60,000 bases of DNA from Owenia fusiformis (GCA_903813345.2 CAIIXF020000001.1:58857885-58917884); one strand, 5' to 3'. Positions 29,150 to 40,665 are shown, counted from the first letter of the stretch. A program made the numbers and translations. The notes: generated by a model not told the origin, from the sequence alone.

Positions 29150-29969
29150 CTTGATATTTTCCTTGGCCTTTTCACTTTTTATTTTCACAATATATCCTTG
29201 CGCTAGATTCTGATTAATATTTTCATTTATTTCGATATATCAAACAGTTAAAAAGTAATACATTTTGATATTTTTATGTAATAAACGCTTGATTTGTCTA
29301 ATCAATGAAAGGTTATCGCTTATTTTTATACTTTATCTATATTTCATGTGGATTCGTAGGCCAAATTACCGAAACTTCATCTCGGACCCCCAGCAAAGTT
29401 GCTATGCAGCCACCAAGCCGTGGCGAAATTTGCCGCGAAATTTGACGACACTCATAACTCCGAATTTGATAAACAAAATAGTTTGGATTGAGTTTATTGT
29501 ATTCCTACAAAATTTCCCCCTTTTTCAAACGCTATTCTCCGAGTAAAAGTGTAAATATTTGATTCATGAGTCATCATGATTGTTATTTGTGAGTTTGACG
29601 TTTGTGTTGTCCGTTTTAGTTTAAATTCTGGACGATAGATGTCAGGAAAGCCAGTCCTCTTGCTTCGTTCAGTGCAGTTATAAGAAATTGGAAATAAACG
29701 TAAGTAAGAAGCTGCATAAATGTGCAGAAAAAGGGTCATAGGTAGAGTTTGTTCATCATCATAACAATTTTAGACATATCCTAAGAGAAAGCAAATAGAC
29801 TTAGTCAGTTACTCTCCAGAAACCCTTGAAAGTCAACATGAAAGACAAATTTGGTTGGACGTGCCATGATGGACTGGATCTCAATCCCCCGGGACACACA
29901 GTCAGCATCATCTATCAAGTACATGTATCTTATATTAATAGAATGATAACGCTAGTGCTCACTGTGCCT

Positions 29970-30140
29970 TGACCTCAATATTCATTGTAACGACCCCTGG
30001 ACACGTTTGTCCGGGGAGCTGTAGTGCAACGAGCCAAATACATGAAAGGGATGTGCTAAATTCAATGTTCCAATCGAACCAGGACCCTACGCTCACAAGA
30101 CTAACACTCTACCGCTTTGGTCAAAGGGACTAGCCAAGGC
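29970..30140 (-). repeat. tRNA-derived SINE copy A
   Basis: On the minus strand: A-box-like AAAGCGGTAGAGTGTTAG, B-box-like GGTTCGATTGG, then a body GAATTTAGCACATCCCTTTC and TTTGGCTCGTTGCA. The same body follows the tRNA head of copy C. Between FoxJ and IPP. Confidence 0.6.
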
Positions 30141-30149
30141 CAGGGTCAT

Positions 30150-30305
30150 AACACCATTCCCCCTGAAGGATGACGTCCCATCTTTACTGGTACACAAGGG
30201 CAATCCCTGTGCTAAATTCTATGCCCCTTACAGGAATCGAACCCAGTACCCTCTGCACTGCTGAAAAGTCTGACGCTCTACCCCTTTAGCTATGATGGCT
30301 AGATA
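30150..30305 (-). repeat. tRNA-derived SINE copy B
   Basis: On the minus strand: TAGCTAAAGGGGTAGAGC (A-box), GGGTTCGATTCCT (B-box) and GAATTTAGCACAGGG. It resembles a tRNA-Lys head by the AGACTTTT stretch. It abuts copy A in the same orientation. Confidence 0.6.
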
Positions 30306-30349
30306 CTACAGCTGACAGCCGAGAAAGTACACAATGAACAATGGGACAG

Positions 30350-30670
30350 TTATACAAGTAAAGACTGAAACCTAATTGAGACAAATATCAATATTTCACC
30401 AGAATTGGTTACCCTTGTGGTCAGCCTTGCTTTCGATGTTGCATGCAGCAACCATGGGCTCGATGTTTTGATCCCACATCTGACAACAATGTAGTGACTC
30501 GATTGAGGGTGCCCCAGGGAATGACTAAAATATGGTGCATATTGTAACAAGCCAGATAAAGGTATGAAAGAAAGTGCTAAATTCAGCGCTCAATACATAT
30601 ACATGGGAGTCAGAACCCTGAGATTCAAAGTTGAGGCTTTACCAACTGATCTATAAGCTTAAGGCACTAC
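30350..30670 (-). repeat. tRNA-derived SINE copy C
   Basis: On the minus strand: GATCAGTTGGTAAAGCCTCA (A-box), a weak B-box, then GAATTTAGCACTTTCTTTCA and CTTTATCTGGCTTGTTACAA, the best preserved body of the three. Confidence 0.55.
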
Positions 30671-31105
30671 AGCAGTAGGAACTTGCTATGTAGGGTCGTT
30701 ACATACACACTGGTACTTGATTTTGACAGAAATGGATCAATACATGTATCTCACAATCAGACTATGATTTCCATTATCAGTGTACCACGCCCACTCTGAA
30801 TTGATCCACATATAAAAAAGTTGTCAAATAATTTGAAAACATTTACATAAATAACAAGGCTGTGATGACTTGTTATTGAGGACTGTAATACCATCAACTG
30901 TCAATGGAGTTTGAATTATTCATTCTTGAAACTAGGGAACATCTATCCATTTATTGGAATCCATGGGAAATTAGATAAGCTATACAATGAATGTGTACAT
31001 GATGATGCCCATATAACATGCTCTAACATGACATGTTCCGTGTCAACCAAATTCTAATGTAATCATTATATCATGTTATATAAAATATCCATGAGAATAA
31101 AGGTA

Positions 31106-32079
31106 CAGGGTGACAAAAAAACTGGAACCCACTTAAGTCTTAATAACTTCGTCAATTATGCATATTGAGCTTAGTTATTTGGTACATGTATAGTCAACTG
31201 AATGTATGACATATTTGAGATGTCAAAGTTTTAGCATTCTAGCTCAATTAGTCTCCAAATGAGGCACGATTAGATAATGTGCTCCAAATGTGCACCACGA
31301 CGTTGGATGCAGAGCTGGATTCTTCTTGCAAAATTGTCAATGACCCGACTGCATTCATCTCTCTAATTAGTCTCCCAATTTTGAGTTTGAGGTCATCAAT
31401 TGTCAGTGGACTATCTGTATACACATTGTCCTTGAGATACCCCCACAGATAAAAAATCTGGGGGTTCAAATCAGGGAACTGGGGGGGGGGGGCAGATGTG
31501 GTGGGTATGGTGACTGATTAATCGATCACCAAAGTGAGCCTGAAGCAATTGAATGGACTCATTTGAGGTGTGGGGTGTGGCACCATCTTGTTGGAACCAT
31601 TGCTGGTCCCTTCTCAAGTCACATCGTCTACCCAGCGCTCTCCAAAACTTTTGAACATTAGGGATGTAATGTTCTGAGTTGACTGTTGAGTTGTCTTGAG
31701 TTCTGATAGACCTCTCTCTCCCTGAATAGGTTGGTTTACCATCACTTTTTTTCTTTGTTGGTTTTACAGTTCCTTCTGAATCAAACTTCTGTACAAGCCT
31801 AAAGATCTGTGACTTGCAAAGGGCTCTTCTTACCCTATGATCTCTCATAGGCAGTTTGTGTCTCTTTATAGGATTTTGTCTCAATATACTTTCTCACAAT
31901 ATAAGTATTTTCTTCTGACGTCCATTGCATGATTAATATCTAAGCCACAGTACTCATTATTGTGTCATTTTGTCATGCATTCAGTCTAGTTTCTACCCTG
32001 AAGAAATGAAGAATGTTGTAGGTATAACACTTTCCGAGAAAATTGATGATTTATGGGTTCCAGTTTTTTTGTCACCCTG
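31106..32079 (-). mobile_element. Tc1/mariner-type element with degenerate transposase
   Basis: Inverted ends CAGGGTGACAAAAAAACTGG, both flanked by TA (31104-31105 and 32080-32081), 974 bp long. Minus-strand coding remnants carry the DDE-type motif WFQQDGATPHTS and the later block LNPQIFYLWGYLKDNVY. A run of about 12 G at 31481-31492 puts these in different frames, and the part before the catalytic core is shortened. It lies between the FoxJ start and the IPP start. Non-functional as it stands. Confidence 0.9.
31248..31884 (-). pseudogene. Tc1/mariner transposase remnant (frameshifted, internally shortened)
   Basis: Two overlapping-frame pieces: 31884-31471 (a helix-turn-helix-like QIFRLVQKFDSEGTVKP, then WFQQDGATPHT, about 137 codons) and 31469-31248 (NPQIFYLWGYLKDNVYTDSP to NRASFGD). 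The frame break coincides with a poly-G/C tract. The first catalytic Asp region appears to be deleted. DDE-superfamily transposase by motif; subfamily not determined. Confidence 0.82.
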
Positions 32080-32380
32080 TACATGATGTATTTTATCTTG
32101 TTCCTGCCCAAAAATGGGGCTGCACATATTTGCAGAAATTTAACATGTTACTTTTTAATTTACTAATTATAGCTTTTATTGTTTTCAGTTAGACCTGATC
32201 TACACTGTACTCACTCTACTAGAACAAAATGTAATGGATATAGAAGAAGTAGAATCCTGTCAATAACATTAGACAACATGGAACACTACATGTATACACA
32301 TACACAGACATCAATATTCACTTGTACAGTGTAAGTATAAACATGGTGTCAAGGAATGTCCAGTTCTGGTTACATAAACA

Positions 32381-32699
32381 ATGTCATCAATAGTTACCCA
32401 GATTGGAGAGCATCATCAAATAAAGGAGGAACAGGCCAGAGAGCACCATGTCTCTTCCGCACATTCCAACTCCCTGCTGAAGGGACTTAAAGAAATGTGG
32501 TCCAGACAGGAATTATGTGACGTAAGGCTGCAGATTGGCAGAGAGACATATTTGGTACACAGGAATGTACTGTCTGCTTGTAGCAGTTATTTCCATGCTA
32601 TGTTCACTGGAGGTCTGTCTGAAGAGGGAAAGGATATCATACATATCCGGGAAGTTCAACCAGAGATATTCACCTCTCTTTTGGATTTTATTTATTCAG
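32381..32699 (+). CDS. IPP: IPP coding exon 1: BTB domain (first part)
   Basis: Starts at ATG 32381 and ends in DFIYS plus one base before GTGTGT. After a 37-residue leader it carries the BTB core, including CDVRL, VHRNVLSACSSYFHAMFTGG and the helix leading to LLDFIYSG. Confidence 0.93.
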
Positions 32700-35600
32700 G
32701 TGTGTAACTGTATATTAAATCAACATTTAAATTGACCTTGAGAGATTATATTCACAAGCAAAAAAAGATAATCCATATATCTTGAATCTCATATAGCCTA
32801 GGATAATCTCTATATATTTCCCTTGAGATATTGATAACATCTTTTCTATGTCATTATACATACATGTCTTATATAGCCTTCTTGCGTAAGTACTAATTGT
32901 GATGCTTTTGTTTCATATATATACAGGTGAGATAACTGTCACCACTGACAACTGCCAAGATTTGCTCTCTGCTGCTGACATGTTTGGACTGCATGATGTC
33001 ATAGAAGTTTGTTGTGATTTCTTAAAACAGCAGCTGCATGTGTCCAATTGCATAGGTGAGAAAATGCCTACTCCTAGAAAATGTAAACTGATTTATCAAT
33101 GAGTTATGTCTGATATGTGACAGCCACATATTCAATTTAAAGCTCAAAGAGCAACATCACGGTGTATAACCCAAACGCTCCTACATGCACGACGGAGCGT
33201 TTCATTTACGCGGAAACGCTCCGGAGCGAAATAAAATGGCGGCTAATGAAGATTCCACTATGACCGTCAGTATTGTTTCTCTCGTTTCTCTTACATATCA
33301 TATGTTATGGTGAAATATTATGTACCATTCGATGAACAATACCGTGAGTAAAGATCTTATTTATTCAACTTCTGGTGGTAAACTGTTATTTGCTTGATCA
33401 AAGCTCCCTAGTGTAGATTGAACGAATCTGAAGATGACGATTTGACCACAAATTACGAATTAAACTAGTATTTCTATGAAAACGCAAATCTTTCTGTAAA
33501 AGTAGTAGATCACAAACGCGTATATTCTCATTTCCTAAAATCCCAGTCCAAATCCATTACTTGTTTTCAAGAAATCGCTTGTTTTCCTCGAAACGCTCCG
33601 TCGATTTAGAACACAATTTTAGAAACGCTCTTACCATTTTGTTTTGATATCATTTTCAGATTATTAGAGAAGAGTTCCGAATCGAATATTTCTCTCAAAA
33701 ACGTGTTGTACTTGTTAGGCAAATTGAAACATCTGAACCTGGTGGTGCTAAACGTGCAACTAGCTGATTTAAGCCTACATTAGATGATGTCATGCCTACA
33801 TGTGTGCTAAATCATAAAACTATAGAAAAAAACGAAAATTTATATGTAAATTAATCTTTCTTCTTTTGATGCCAAGGGGTATAATAGATCTTTTCTTTCT
33901 CTTCCTGAAAAGGAAAGGCAAGCTATATATTTCCTAAACAGATCTAGACTACCGGAGCGTTTCCAGTTCACTGTGTTAACCAGATCGAAGCGTTTCTTGA
34001 ATATGAGAATGTCATCATTTTTAAGACTGGATTTTCGGTCATCAAATCACTATTCCGATAATATATGGTGCGTTGAAGCATTGGAATTTGACTAAAATAT
34101 ACGTTGGTGCTCTAATCTTGGCTCAACTAATCACATGTATCGACAAAAGGTGTTTTGACCGGTAGAATGACAAATACGTTTTTGGATTTTGATAACTATA
34201 CTGCTTCGTACAGCTCTTCCGAATTGCTTCAAACGTCAACAGCCAGCCAAGTACAACATGAATATCACACCCATCGAATGGTATACTCGAAATATGTAAC
34301 TCATACCTCTTATTCCCATTATTGGGGAAATCGTCAGACGGCTCATCATTCCCGCCAGCCAGTTTTCCTACTCCGGAGCGTTTCTTTGTTTAATTTCAGT
34401 AATGAAACGCTCCGTCGTGCATGTAGGAGCGTTTGGGTTATACACCGTGAACATTAGGAAAACAAATATAATCAAATTTATCATGCTAAAATATTAAAGC
34501 TCAGAAGTGTATATTTAGAGTGTGTATAATATATATTCAACTGCTTTAAATCAGGCTAAATGATACATCATATTATTTGTTAAACCTGGTGTAGATGTCT
34601 TCATGCTCTTTTTCCATGTGTAGAAGACATGAATGTCTTAATGTTTGATTTTTGGTTTCACTTCCAGGTATCTACATGTTCGCTGAGTGCCATTCCTGTG
34701 GGGATCTAGAAACTTCTAGTTTGAACTATATACATAGTCATTTCCTTGATGTCACCCAACATGAAGAGTTCTTGAGTCTTCCCAAAGAATCCGTGGCAAA
34801 ATTACTTGATAGTGAAAATATCCATGTAGACAATGAGTTTCAGATCTTTAACTCTGCTATGAACTGGATACTTGCTGATCCTAGAAGTCGCAGCAAGGAT
34901 ATATTTGATGTTATGGCCCCTATCCGATTCCCTGTAATATCTCATGCTCAGCTTGATCAGTACATCAGTCAGGAGTCTCTCAACATAAGCCTTAAAGTTG
35001 CCCTTCGTAAGATCCTCCAAGACTTCAACATTGGATCCTTCAGTAGGTTATCTTTATGTAGCAAGGAGAAAAAGTCAAAGACTCATTTGTATCAACCAAG
35101 GAGAAACATGCGGAAAAGTGTCTTCATGATAGGTGGCTATAATCGACAGAAAGGTGCCAGATGGACTGATTCAATGTCACTTGCAATTGTTGAGAAGCTG
35201 GATATATTTAAACAGCAATGGAAGCTAGTGCCATCTCTGAGGCACCCCAGGAGCTCTATGGGGGTGACAGTCCTGAATGGTTTGATATACTGTGTGGGTG
35301 GGGAGAGTGACTCTCTCATGTATGACACTGCAGAGGTGTATGATCCAGTGTGTAACAAGTGGACTGTAATACCAAGCATGAACTTCCCCAGGTAAGCTCT
35401 CAATTATTCTTCACTGTCATTTGAGTTTGAATGAACCAGTCTTTTGCTTGGTTTTCCATTTGAATAGGAACAGTAGCATATATAAGATCTGTTACATAAA
35501 CATATATTTAATGGAGGCTGATCCCCTTCCCCTATTTGAGAAACCTTATCATACCACTTTGCAGTAATGATGTTAATGTAACTCTGATTAGATGAGACAT

Positions 35601-37477
35601 TGAAATGCACATGAATGAACATCATTTATTAAAATTGTTTATTTGTAGATGTGGGTTTGGTCTGTGTGCAGTTGGGGAGTTTATTTATGCACTTGGGGGC
35701 TGGGTTGCTTCTGAAATGGGGTGCAAGATTGAGAGATATGACCCCCACAGTAACTACTGGTGCATCTGGGACACAGTGAATACCCTCAGGTTCAACATGG
35801 GAGTTGTGGAATATAAAGGTACAGCATAGATTATACAGAATTTGGTTCTTCATCTTGGGTATTAGAGTTATATATGATTTATAATTCATATTTATGAATT
35901 AAAGGGTAGCCTGATGCTAATTTTTCCATTTTAGACTCTAACACTATGTAAAATTAACTTTGGGGCTCAGATTCTCAAGAATAGGCCTCATCTTAGAGTA
36001 AATTAATCTTTGTGGAAAATGTGCCTTATTTTTTTTATGAGTCCATTTTCAAAAAATGAACCAGAAATTTCATCAAGTTACCTTTATTTTAATTTTCTGG
36101 CTCACTCTGCATTTTGGATCTAATTTTTGTTGCAGACATTATTTTTGTTGTTGGGGGTAATGGAGAGTTGAGCTCAGATGAAAAGACTGTTGAGAGTTAT
36201 GATCCAATTAACAAGACTTGGAGGAGACTGGCAAATATGCAGAAAGCTCGTAGTTTTGTGGCAGTGGCTGCACTGGATGATCTCATCTATGCTGTTGGCG
36301 GGTGGAATGAACACTCTGGTGCTCTTAGTATTGTGGAACAGTACTCACCAGACAAAGTGAGCATTACATTTTTTTTCATTTCATGAGGAAAGTAAGATAC
36401 ATGTATGTAGAGGATATCCTATTATTAATGAGTGTATGATCAGATGATTGTACCCATGAATAGAGCACAGAAATCTATGAGTAAATATAATCAACATCTT
36501 GAGTAATCTTATGTTTTTTTTTATTCCAGGTAAATTAAACTTTTCAAAAGATTGATTGTCCATTCTTACTGTCAATGTTGTTTACAGTTAACTAATGGAT
36601 ATGGCCGAACTCCCGTGCAGTGATATATCACTGCGGCGGGCAGGTACATGTATCTCACCGTAAGCATGGTAACTTCGTAATAAACAACTGAGGTGATTGG
36701 TTCTAGTCCCATGCTCAGGTCGCGTGATTGTAAAATTTAGACAATTTCATTGGTTGAATTGCGCGTATTAACTAATAAACAACACGTGCGGTAAACTATT
36801 ATCAACAAAACTTTTACTCAGAATTCCTTCCGCGGTGATTTCTTCTCATATTTCAATAATTTTGAAATATTTTGAAAATATAATGTTTGGGGAACATTCA
36901 TGAATACATATTTTATAAGTTGTGTGAAAATTGACCACATATGCGATGAAAAGGGGAACTATTTTCCCCAAATTTAGGGGATTTGCTTCATCTGCCCGCC
37001 GCAGTGTCTATACCGAGACACTGCATTGGAGTTCGGGATATGGCACCATGTTTTATGTTTTTAAAGCTTTGTTTGATTTTTTAGTGAAAATTTGCCTGCA
37101 TTGGTTCCAGCATATCTAAAATCATCTGTATACAGTGAGGCTATACTAGTCGGTGGGAAGAACGTGTTTTTCAAAATATTTGCTTTTCAACATAAGAACT
37201 TTCATATGTACTTAATGTGTATACCGTATATGTATAATGAATGTGATTTCAGGACTGTTGGACAACCTTACATCCCATGCCAACTGCCAGGGCAGCTGCC
37301 AGTATAGCCGCAGTGAATGGACTCTTATATGTGATTGGTGGACGGACAACATGTGATCAATTCACTGCTCCAGAGACACTTGATATTGTAGAGGTTTATG
37401 ATCCACAGTTGGATTGTTGGATGGAACTGAACCCAATGCCAACGGGGAGATGTGAGGCTGGAATAGCTGTTATATGA
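32381..37477 (+). CDS. IPP: IPP / KLHL27 orthologue: BTB-BACK-kelch protein (6 coding exons)
   Basis: Exons are 32381-32699, 32927-33055, 34668-35391, 35649-35818, 36136-36356 and 37253-37477. All are GT-AG and in frame, giving 595 aa (human IPP 584). BTB occupies about residues 38-145 (ELCDVRLQIGRETYLVHRNV), BACK about 150-255, and six kelch repeats about 299-595. IPP-specific matches run along the length: GGYNRQKGARWTDS, CGFGLCAVGEFIYALGGWVA, the long loop in the last repeat (RTTCDQFTAPETLDIVEVYD) and the C-terminal GRCEAGIAVI. The protein family binds actin through kelch repeats and can act as a CUL3 adaptor through BTB/BACK; here that role is inferred from family. A possible 5' UTR exon starts after a TTTTCAG at about 32188. 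Introns 2 and 5 each hold a transposon with intact target duplications. Confidence 0.94.
32927..33055 (+). CDS. IPP: IPP coding exon 2: end of BTB
   Basis: 129-bp exon encoding GEITVTTDNCQDLLSAADMF and GLHDVIEVCCDFLKQQLHVS, the 3-box/BTB end; donor GTGAGA. The following 1.6-kb intron contains the 1292-bp inverted-repeat element. Confidence 0.93.
33158..34449. mobile_element. Non-autonomous TIR element with 5-bp TSD (Transib/RAG-like ends)
   Basis: The two ends are perfect 49-bp inverted repeats beginning CACGGTGTATAACCCAAACG. They are flanked by an exact 5-bp target duplication AACAT (33153-33157 and 34450-34454). Total length is 1292 bp inside IPP intron 2. The motif GGAGCGTTT, or its complement, recurs at least eight times inside and near the ends. 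No transposase frame is seen. A CAC-start and 5-bp duplication fit Transib/ProtoRAG best; a 5-bp-TSD hAT group is the main alternative. Confidence 0.88.
34668..35391 (+). CDS. IPP: IPP coding exon 3: BACK domain and first two kelch repeats
   Basis: Largest exon (724 bp). BACK starts GIYMFAECHSCGDLETSSLN and includes FLSLPKESVAKLLDSENI; kelch begins at KSVFMIGGYN (about residue 299). The double-glycine and the following Tyr/Trp of kelch blades are present (GGESDSLMYDTAEVYDP...W). It ends in NFPR, split by GTAAGC. Confidence 0.94.
35649..35818 (+). CDS. IPP: IPP coding exon 4: kelch repeat
   Basis: 170-bp exon encoding CGFGLCAVGEFIYALGGWVA and the rest of that blade, IERYDPHSNYW. This block is highly similar to human IPP. 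Confidence 0.93.
36136..36356 (+). CDS. IPP: IPP coding exon 5: kelch repeats
   Basis: 221-bp exon encoding DIIFVVGGNGELSSDEKTVE and IYAVGGWNEHSGALSIVEQY, ending phase 0 at SPDK before GTGAGC. The next intron carries a 430-bp element with a 9-bp target duplication. Confidence 0.93.
36606..37035. mobile_element. MULE-type MITE, copy 1 (9-bp TSD GGATATGGC)
   Basis: 430-bp element in IPP intron 5. It begins CGAACTCCCGTGCAGTGATA and ends in the inverted equivalent (…CACTGCATTGGAGTTCG). An exact 9-bp duplication GGATATGGC lies at 36597-36605 and 37036-37044. Each end is itself a small palindrome (GCAGTGATATATCACTGC on the left; GCAGTGTC…GACACTGC on the right). A second copy lies at 40810-41243. 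Confidence 0.92.
37253..37477 (+). CDS. IPP: IPP last coding exon: final kelch repeat and stop
   Basis: Begins DCWTTLHPMPTARAAASIAA after a TTTCAG acceptor and ends GRCEAGIAVI with TGA at 37475-37477. The extended loop with FTAPETLD and the position of the stop both match the IPP C-terminus. Confidence 0.94.
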   Translation, partial: DCWTTLHPMPTARAAASIAAVNGLLYVIGGRTTCDQFTAPETLDIVEVYDPQLDCWMELNPMPTGRCEAGIAVI

Positions 37478-38653
37478 TTCATAATAAGGCCCGCTCAGCC
37501 CCTGTATATGGCCCATGAGCCATTAATTGAATGTACTCTCATAATAATGCCCATGGGACTCTATTTAGAGGGAACTTAAAGACCTTTCACCAAGTATGTT
37601 TATAGTGAGACAAATTCATAAATGAAACAGAGGTTCGTAGGATTTTACTTCAAGATACATGAAATCCTTTTTTCCCCTCTGACTGAACATTATCATGCAT
37701 TGAAGAAATGTAGTATTTAAGTACAATATGCATAGACCAGACTTCCTTGGGATAACATCTCTCATTATATGGCCCATGTTATTTCAGTATATGGCCCGAG
37801 TGACCTCATTATGTAGGAAAACATAAATATCTAGACCTGACTTTAATGAAAAGTCCATGACTTTATTACAAAAAGTGATAATCACTGGTGATAATTCATT
37901 TAATTGAACTGCTGTGCAATATTGATGCGGTTAGGATATTGCATCACAGGATGACAATTACTTATTATGGTGCCTAGAATGGTTAGTTATGTGCAGTAAA
38001 TTCTGTTCTAGTGCTGTCATTTGTAGTCTAACTGCAGTAGGATTTCGCTGCATTTTATGCCATGTATAAGGTACTCAGTGCTTGGCAATAGACTGATAGA
38101 AGTGGATTATAAAACCTTCTGGTATGTCCAGTGAGCTTCCCTGGGTGAAGTTCACTAATTTTCATTGCCAGAATAAGTGTTATTAAAAAGATGATTATTT
38201 TAATATGACTGGTGTTGATGTCATATTAATGCCTTGTTCCTATGAAAAATGTATTATTAAAAGTGCAATAAATACAAAAATTAGCATTATGCCACAAAAA
38301 TCACATTTTGTGTTACTAGATATAGTATTTGTTTTCAAAAGTAACGGGGAGGCATCAAAAGATTGATGTCTGTGTAGAAACTTAACTAACAGGTTGGGGG
38401 TGTCAAAGGTATATTGATCAGAAAGTTATGCATATAACTTGTTGCATATGCAAGTACAAAAAAACATGTACATGTACAAGTACACTCTGGAGGGAGGGGG
38501 GTTTGGAGGGAATATTGCATTGTTAGTTTTAGCATAGGGGACAACAGCTGCAGCTGTTGTATTAGATTATGGTACATGGGAAAATTGCGCTGTTTGGTTG
38601 TATGTATCAGAGGATGATGAGTAAAATGGAAGGATAAACTGCGGTAACTCGTC
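37478..38653. other. IPP 3' flank
   Basis: Sequence after the IPP stop, probably partly 3' UTR, rich in ATAATAAGGCCC/TATGGCCCATG-type short repeats at 37485-37800. No coding frame of note before the minisatellite starts. Confidence 0.4.
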
Positions 38654-40665
38654 ACTATGGTAATTCATTGTATGGGCCAAATTGGATTTTGCTATTCACT
38701 ATACTTGTCACTATGGTAATTCAATGTGTGAGGCAAAATGGTTGTGCTATACACTGTACTTATCAATATGGTAATTCAATGTGTGAGGCAAAATGGTTGT
38801 GCTATACACTGTACTTATCAATATGGTAATTCAATGTGTGGGCCAAATTGGTTGTGCTGTACACTGTACTTATCAATATGGTAATTCAATGTGTGAGGCA
38901 AAATGGTTGTGCTACACACTGTACTTATCAATATGGTAATTCAATGTGTGGGCCAAATTGGTTGTGCTGTACACTGTACTTATCAATATGGTAATTCAAT
39001 GTGTGAGGCAAAATGGTTGTGCTACACACTGTACTTATCAATATGGTAATTCAATGTGTGAGGCAAAATGGTTGTGCTATACACTGTACTTATCAATATG
39101 GTAATTCAATGTGTTAGGCGAAATGGTTGTGCTATACACTGTACTTATCAATATGGTAATTCAATGTGTGAGGCAAAATGGTTGTGCTATACACTGTACT
39201 TATCAATATGGTAATTCAATGTGTGGGCTAAATTGGTTGTGCTATACACTGTACTTATCAATATGGTAATTCAATGTGTGGGCCAAATTGGTTGTGCTAT
39301 ACACTGTACTTATCATTATGGTAATTCAATGTATGAGGCAAGATGGTTGTGTTATACACTGTTCTTATCAATATGGTAATTCAATGTGTGGGCCAAATTG
39401 GTTGTGCTATACACTGTACTTATCAATATGGTAATTCAATGTGTGAGGCAAAATGGTTTTGTTATACACTGTACTTATCATTATGGTAATTCAATGTATG
39501 AGGCAAAATGGTTGTGTTATACACTGTTCTTATCAATATGGTAATTCAATGTGTGGGCCAAATTGGTTGTGCTATACACTGTACTTATCAATATAGTTGT
39601 TCAATGTGTGGGCAAAATGGTTGTGCTATACACTGTACTTATCAATATGGTAATTGAATGTGTGGGCTAAATTGGTTGTGCTATACACTGAACTTATAAA
39701 TATGGTAATTCAATGTGTGGGCCAAATTGGTTGTGCTATACACTGTACTTATCAATATGGTAATTCAATGTGTGGGCCAAATTGGTTGTGTTATACACTG
39801 TACTTATCAATATGGTAATTCAATGTGTGGGCCAAATTGGTTGTGTTATACACTGTTCTTATCACTATGGTAATTCAATGTGTGAGGCAAAATGGTTGTG
39901 CTATACACTGTACTTATCAATATGGTAATTCAATGTATGAGGCAAAATGGTTGTGCTATACACTGTACTTATCAATATGGTAATTCAATGTGTGGGCCAA
40001 ATTGGTTGTTCTATACACTGTACTTATCATTATGGTAATTCAATGTGTGGGACAAATTGGTTGTGCTATACACTGTACTTATCAATATGGTAATTCAATG
40101 TGTGAGGCAAATTGGTTGTGCTATACACTGTACTTATCATTATGGTAATTCAATGTATGAGGCAAAATGGTTGTGCTACACACTGTACTTATCAATATGG
40201 TAATTCAATGTGTGGGCCAAATTGGCTGTGCTATACAATGTACTTATCAATATGGTAATTCAATATGTGGGCCAAATTGGTTGTGCTATACACTGTACTT
40301 ATCAATATGGTAATTCAATGTGTGAGGCAAAATGATTGTGCTACACTGTACTTATCAATATGGTAATTCAATGTATGAGGCAAATTGGTTGTGCTATGCA
40401 CTGTACTTACCAATATGGTAATTCAATGTGTGAGGCAAAATGGTTGTGCTAAACACTGTATTTATCAATATGGTAAATCAATGTGTGAGGCAAATTGGTT
40501 GTGCTATACACTGTACTTATCAATATGGTAATTCAATGTGTGGGCTAAATTGGTTGTGCTATACACTGTACTTATCATTATGGTAATTCAATGTATGAGG
40601 CAAAATGGTTGTGCTATACACTGTACTTATCAATATGGTAATTCAATGTGTGAACCAAATTGGCT
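38654..40665. repeat. 55-bp minisatellite, about 36 copies
   Basis: Unit GTACTTATCAATATGGTAAT followed by TCAATGTGTG and then either AGGCAAAATGG or GGCCAAATTGG, then TTGTGCTATACACT. The two variants are interspersed in runs. The period is 55 bp and not a multiple of three, so the frames across it (e.g. 40538-40888) are not genes. It lies between IPP and MUTYH. Confidence 0.97.

Larger units (their letters stand above)
29150..32380. promoter_or_regulatory. FoxJ-IPP divergent intergenic region
   Basis: About 3.2 kb between the two outward-facing start codons. 29150-29960 is unique-looking and holds the FoxJ 5' end; 29970-30670 carries three SINE copies; 31106-32079 a Tc1/mariner element. A TTTTCAG at about 32188 may be the acceptor of an IPP 5' UTR exon. 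I saw no TATA box in a position I could defend and no CpG-rich stretch. Confidence 0.4.

Noticed and set aside
33158-34449. Chapaev or CACTA transposon
   Set aside because: Chapaev makes 4-bp and CACTA 3-bp target duplications; the flanks here support exactly 5 bp and the ends are CACGG, not CACTA.
34155-34457. 100-codon plus-strand frame inside the 1292-bp element
   Set aside because: It ends in the inverted repeat, shows no transposase motif and looks like chance coding.
36931-37119. Plus-strand frame in IPP intron 5
   Set aside because: It runs across the end of the MITE at 37035 and into its flank; not an IPP exon because phases and kelch pattern do not fit.
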